Below, piece after piece: positions 51,401 to 53,813 of a stretch of DNA of 53,813 nt. Under the pieces are notes generated by a model. The model was given only the letters and a program-made list of their open reading frames with translations. It was not told where the DNA came from and searched no databases. A program made the position numbers and the translations under genes. This DNA is from an uncultured Bacteroidota bacterium. Lineage in GTDB: Bacteria > Bacteroidota > Bacteroidia > Bacteroidales > P3. The stretch covers positions 1-53,813 of the forward strand of contig CADAQX010000012.1 of assembly GCA_902790215.1 (NCBI GenBank), written 5' to 3'. Numbering within the stretch: the first letter of the stretch is position 1; every line of letters begins with the position of its first letter.

Positions 51401-53813
51401 AAGATGAAGGGTGTCGGTGCTCGGGCATCCGGCCGCATTGGTGTAGTTATAGGTGTACACACCTGTGGCCGAATAATTATGCCCATGCCAGGTGTAACTT
51501 TCGCACGCATTCTGTGTGTAGCTGCCGTGAGAGCCATAGTTAACCGTCAGATGCAGTGTCACCACACTGTCGCATCCGGCGGCGTTCTGTTCGGTGAAAA
51601 TCGGTGCCTCGGTGCTGGCAGTGTAGGATACGCCGTGCCACGTGAACTGGTCACAAGCCGTCTGGGTTTCGATACCTGTATTGCTGTAGTTGACGGTCAA
51701 GTGCAGCGTCACCACGCTGTCGCACCCTGCGGCATTGGTCTCCGTAAAGGTCGGCGTGGTGGTCGAGGCGGTGTAGGTCGTTCCGTGCCATGTGTATTGG
51801 TCGCAAGAAGTCCGGGTTTCAACACCCGTGTTGCTGTAGTTGACGGTCAAGTGCAGCGTCACCACACTGTCGCACCCTGCGGCGTTGGTTTCCGTAAAGG
51901 TCGGCGTGGTGGTCGAGGCGGTGTAGGTCGTGCCATGCCATGTGTAGCTGTCGCATACGGTCTGGTTTTCCGTTCCCGTATTGCTGTAGTTGACTGTCAG
52001 GTGCAATGTCACCACGCTGTCGCAGCCAGCGGCGTTCTGCTCTGTAAAGGTCGGCGTGGCAGTGGTGGCGGTATAGGTCGTGCCATGCCATGTGTAGCTG
52101 TCGCATGCCGTCTGGTTCTCCGTCCCCGAATTGCTGTGGTTTACAGTCAGGTGCAGTGTCACCACGCTGTCGCAGCCGACGGCATTGGTTTCCGTAAAGG
52201 TAGGCGTAGTGGTCGAGGCGGTGTAGGTCGTGCCATGCCATGTGTATTGGTCGCATACCGTCTGGCTCTCCGTTCCCGTATTGCTGTAGTTGACTGTCAG
52301 GTGCAGCGTCACCACGCTGTCGCACCCCGCGGCGTTCTGCTCGGTAAAGGTCGGTGTATGCGTCGAGGAGGTAAAGGTCTGCCCATGCCAGGTGTAGCGG
52401 TCACAGGCCGTCTGGCTGTCCACTCCCGTGTTGCTGCGGTTGATTGTCAGGTGCAACGACACCACACTGTCGCAGCCGTCAACATTCTGCTCCGTGTAGG
52501 TGGGTGTTGTTGTGGAAGCCGTGTAGGTAATGCCGTGCCAGGCGAAGAAATCACAAGCCGTGTGGCTTTCCACACCCGTATTGCTATACTTGACAGTCAA
52601 ATGCAATGTCACCACACTGTCGCATCCGGCGGCATTTGTCTCGGTGTATTGGGGTTCTGTGGTGCTGGAGGTGTAGATGATGCCATGCCATGCAAAGTTG
52701 TCGCAAGCCGTCTGGATCTCAACCCCGGTGTTGCTGTGGTTGATAGTCAAATAAAGCGTGTCCACATCCGTGCAGGAAGAGCCCGGCTGGCTGTGGTCGT
52801 AGGTGTATACGCCCGAGGCAGTGTAGGTCACTCCGTTCCAGTGGTACTGGTCACAGGCGGTGATATGATATGCAGCGGCATCATGGGCACTGACATTCAG
52901 ATGTAGGGTGTCCGCACTGGCACAGCCGTCGGCATTGGTGTAGCCATAGGTGTACACGCCGCTCTCGGTATAGTCTACGCCGTGCCATGTATAAACATCA
53001 CAGGCACTTTGGCTATAACTATTATGTGTACCATAATTAACTGTCAGATTCAGGGTTACCACACTGTCGCACCCTGCGGCATTTGTCTCGGTATAGGTGG
53101 GGGTGTTGGTGCTGGCTGTATAGGTGGTGCCGTGCCAAGTATAGGCTTCGCATGCGGTCTGATTTTCCGTACCAGTGTTGCTGTAGTTGATGGTCAAGTT
53201 CAGGGTTGCCACACTGTCACACCCTGCGGCATTCGTCTCTGTGTACTGGGGTTCTGTGGTGCTGGCGGTATAGGTTATGCCATGCCAGGTGTAGGAGTCA
53301 CAGGCTGTCTGGGTCTCTGTGCCGGTGTTGCTGTAGTTGATAGTGAGGTTCAGGGTTACCACGCTGTCACAACCTGCGGCATTCGTCTCGGTGTATTGGG
53401 GTGCAGTGGTGCTGGTGGTATAGGTGGTGCCATGCCAGGTGTAGGTGTCGCATGCTGTCTGGGTCTCTGCACCGGTGTTGCTGTAGTTGATGGTCAGGTT
53501 CAGGGTTACCACACTGTCACACCCTGCGGCATTCGTCTCAATGTAGGTGGGGGTGTTGGCACTGGCGGTATACGTCGTGCCATGCCATGTGTAGGTGTCG
53601 CATGCGGTCTGGGTTTCTGTGCCGGTGTTGCTATAGTTGATGGTCAGGTTCAGGGTTACCACGCTGTCACACCCTGCGGCATTCGTCTCGGTGTAGGTGG
53701 GGGTGTTGGTGCTGGCGGTATACGTCGTGCCATGCCATGTGTAGGAGTCACAGGCTGTCTGGGTCTCTGTGCCAGTGTTGCTGTTGTTAATTGTCAGGTA
53801 CAGGGTATCAACA
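48455..53813 (-). CDS. Giant repetitive T9SS-secreted surface protein (5-prime end beyond the window)
   Basis: At least 1786 residues are visible and the frame stays open at the right edge. It consists of about 34 tandem units of 49-50 residues, each with two cysteines (ACD.YTWHG.TYTAST and GCDSVVTLHLT), then a type A T9SS sorting domain in the last about 75 residues (ITVYPNPTAGYITI to the end). The units alternate: blocks of 5, 8, 8 and 4 ordinary units are each closed by a pair of variant units (GVYTY type, with CTDVDTLYL). Many units are nearly identical in DNA, implying recent expansion. An adhesin or stalk-like surface fibre is inferred. Confidence 0.88.
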   Translation of the reverse strand, partial: VDTLYLTINNSNTGTETQTACDSYTWHGTTYTASTNTPTYTETNAAGCDSVVTLNLTINYSNTGTETQTACDTYTWHGTTYTASANTPTYIETNAAGCDSVVTLNLTINYSNTGAETQTACDTYTWHGTTYTTSTTAPQYTETNAAGCDSVVTLNLTINYSNTGTETQTACDSYTWHGITYTASTTEPQYTETNAAGCDSVATLNLTINYSNTGTENQTACEAYTWHGTTYTASTNTPTYTETNAAGCDSVVTLNLTVNYGTHNSYSQSACDVYTWHGVDYTESGVYTYGYTNADGCASADTLHLNVSAHDAAAYHITACDQYHWNGVTYTASGVYTYDHSQPGSSCTDVDTLYLTINHSNTGVEIQTACDNFAWHGIIYTSSTTEPQYTETNAAGCDSVVTLHLTVKYSNTGVESHTACDFFAWHGITYTASTTTPTYTEQNVDGCDSVVSLHLTINRSNTGVDSQTACDRYTWHGQTFTSSTHTPTFTEQNAAGCDSVVTLHLTVNYSNTGTESQTVCDQYTWHGTTYTASTTTPTFTETNAVGCDSVVTLHLTVNHSNSGTENQTACDSYTWHGTTYTATTATPTFTEQNAAGCDSVVTLHLTVNYSNTGTENQTVCDSYTWHGTTYTASTTTPTFTETNAAGCDSVVTLHLTVNYSNTGVETRTSCDQYTWHGTTYTASTTTPTFTETNAAGCDSVVTLHLTVNYSNTGIETQTACDQFTWHGVSYTASTEAPIFTEQNAAGCDSVVTLHLTVNYGSHGSYTQNACESYTWHGHNYSATGVYTYNYTNAAGCPSTDTLHLDISMHDDTAYTVTVCDEYHWNGQTYTATGVYTYDHSQPGSICTNVDTLYLNVNHSNTGIENRVSCDQYTWHGITYYSSTATPTFTEHNAAGCDSVVTLHLTINSSNTGIESQTACDQYTWHGTTYTATTNTPTYTEQNALGCDSVVTLHLTINNSNTGVYSQTACDQYTWHGVTYTASTNTPTFTEQNVHGCDSVVTLHLTVNRSNTGVDNQTACDHFTWHGTTYTSSTTTPTYTEQNSLGCDSVVTLHLTVNHSNTGVDTRTACDQFTWHGTTYTVSTTTPTYAEQNALGCDSVVTLHLTINHSNTGVETQSACDYYTWHGITYTATTSTPTYVEHNAVGCDSVVTLHLTINQSSTGVETQTACDQYSWHGATYTSSTNTPTYTTQNATGCDSVVTLHLTINYSQYVTQSVTACNEYTWFGIVYTASTSMPVFVSQTSHGCDSTVNLNLTINPSTYNSYHQVACDSLTWHGQTYTADGTYTYDYNNTWGCASTDTLHLTVSTQHDTSYYVLACDGYSWNGQVYTATGVYTYNHGVYSNCTNVDTLYLTINSSSSYVDVQNVCDSLTWHGQTYTASTTTPTCLLANAAGCDSVVSLHLSVRHGSTGMESHVVCDSLTWHGTTYTETTATPQYSTFNSQGCDSIVNLHLTVNHSSSTVETLAVCDSLTWHDSTFTASTSNYQLSTTNSYGCDSTVALHLTINNSSSSTATLTACDSLTWHDSTFTASTSNYQLSTTNSYGCDSTVTLHLTINHGTYTSVSQESCDSVQWHGQSYNATGSYLHSYTNAEGCSSVDTLHLVIHDTYRLEAFDTACDSYRWNGNTYTESTVTPYYTMQSVHGCDSSVSLHLVVHYSVRDTLVETARDSYNWNGTTYTESGEYTFQGTTSEGCDSIVLLVLTIIPEQGVDPVAGLDDITVYPNPTAGYITISSDEVLKVEIYDFLGRTAAVHTATNRIDLSSLPSGSYTLRISLPQGSTIRRVIKK

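Noticed and set aside
51296-52906. Plus-strand frame of 536 codons
   Set aside because: It lies wholly antisense to the repeats of the giant gene, and its repetitiveness comes from that gene; it has no start context or domain.
48455-53813. CRISPR array
   Set aside because: The repeats are 147-150 bp coding units with no unique spacers and no cas genes nearby.
1-53813. Prophage, integrative element or insertion sequence with transposase
   Set aside because: No integrase, transposase, portal, capsid or conjugation gene could be recognised; the gene set is housekeeping plus one restriction operon.

Overview
The window looks like a chromosomal segment of an uncultured anaerobic member of the Bacteroidales. 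Evidence: two secreted proteins end in type IX secretion (T9SS) sorting domains; eleven intergenic sites match the Bacteroidetes -7 promoter element TAnnTTTG, with -33 TTTG boxes where they can be found; PEP carboxykinase and pyruvate phosphate dikinase occur together; DUF2723, adk-obg and YebC are of Bacteroidetes type. No plasmid, phage or transposase gene is seen, so this is core chromosome with small non-coding elements scattered through it.

Layout. 1-5.2 kb (minus): a translationally coupled type I restriction-modification operon, DUF2971 > hsdM > DUF1016/PDDEXK nuclease > hsdS, bounded by a palindromic repeat; no hsdR is visible. 5.8-16.3 kb (minus): S41-like lipoprotein with a beta-barrel protein, pgk, an isolated atpB behind a ribbon-helix-helix gene, a DUF2723 membrane protein with arginine deiminase, and a second beta-barrel protein. 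16.5-20.4 kb (minus): DPP IV-like peptidase and pckA. 20.6-25.3 kb (minus): a four-gene hydrogenase operon with a 2Fe-2S thioredoxin-like protein, a PAS-containing sensory [FeFe] hydrogenase homologue, a SpoIIE phosphatase and a second [FeFe] hydrogenase homologue. 25.6-32.9 kb (minus): ppdK, an OmpA-like protein and a second S9 peptidase. 33-42.3 kb (plus): nrnA, two FKBP-type lipoproteins, adk, obg, PAP2, cvpA, dus, a TPR lipoprotein, pyrB, pyrI and a small membrane protein. 42.4-53.8 kb: a T9SS protein, tRNA-Ser(CGA), tRNA-Glu(CTC), yebC, a four-helix-bundle gene in a repeat-bounded cassette, a SulP transporter, and a huge T9SS protein of about 34 repeats of 50 residues that runs off the right edge.

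The most unusual content lies between the genes. (1) Nine loci hold arrays of 7-8 bp tandem repeats facing each other as inverted arms. One of them (46158-46630) carries a four-helix-bundle (S23/Avd-like) gene; the others have only short cores. Four share a GCTGNCGC motif at the inner edge of an arm, two share a different core of about 30 bp, and five sit directly at the stop codon of a minus-strand gene. I read this as one family of small mobile or RNA-level elements, with the four-helix-bundle protein as the candidate trans-acting factor. (2) A 197-bp imperfect palindrome with perfect or near-perfect 19-20 bp inverted ends is present in three full copies, all in one orientation, with two detached ends. 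(3) A third repeat family of about 245 bp has two inverted copies, one interrupted by an element of class 1.

Metabolically, pgk, pckA and ppdK serve lower glycolysis and the PEP-pyruvate-oxaloacetate node, and the hydrogenase operon fits redox sensing and H2 metabolism in a fermenter. Beta-barrel proteins, peptidases and repeat proteins fit protein use and surface adhesion.
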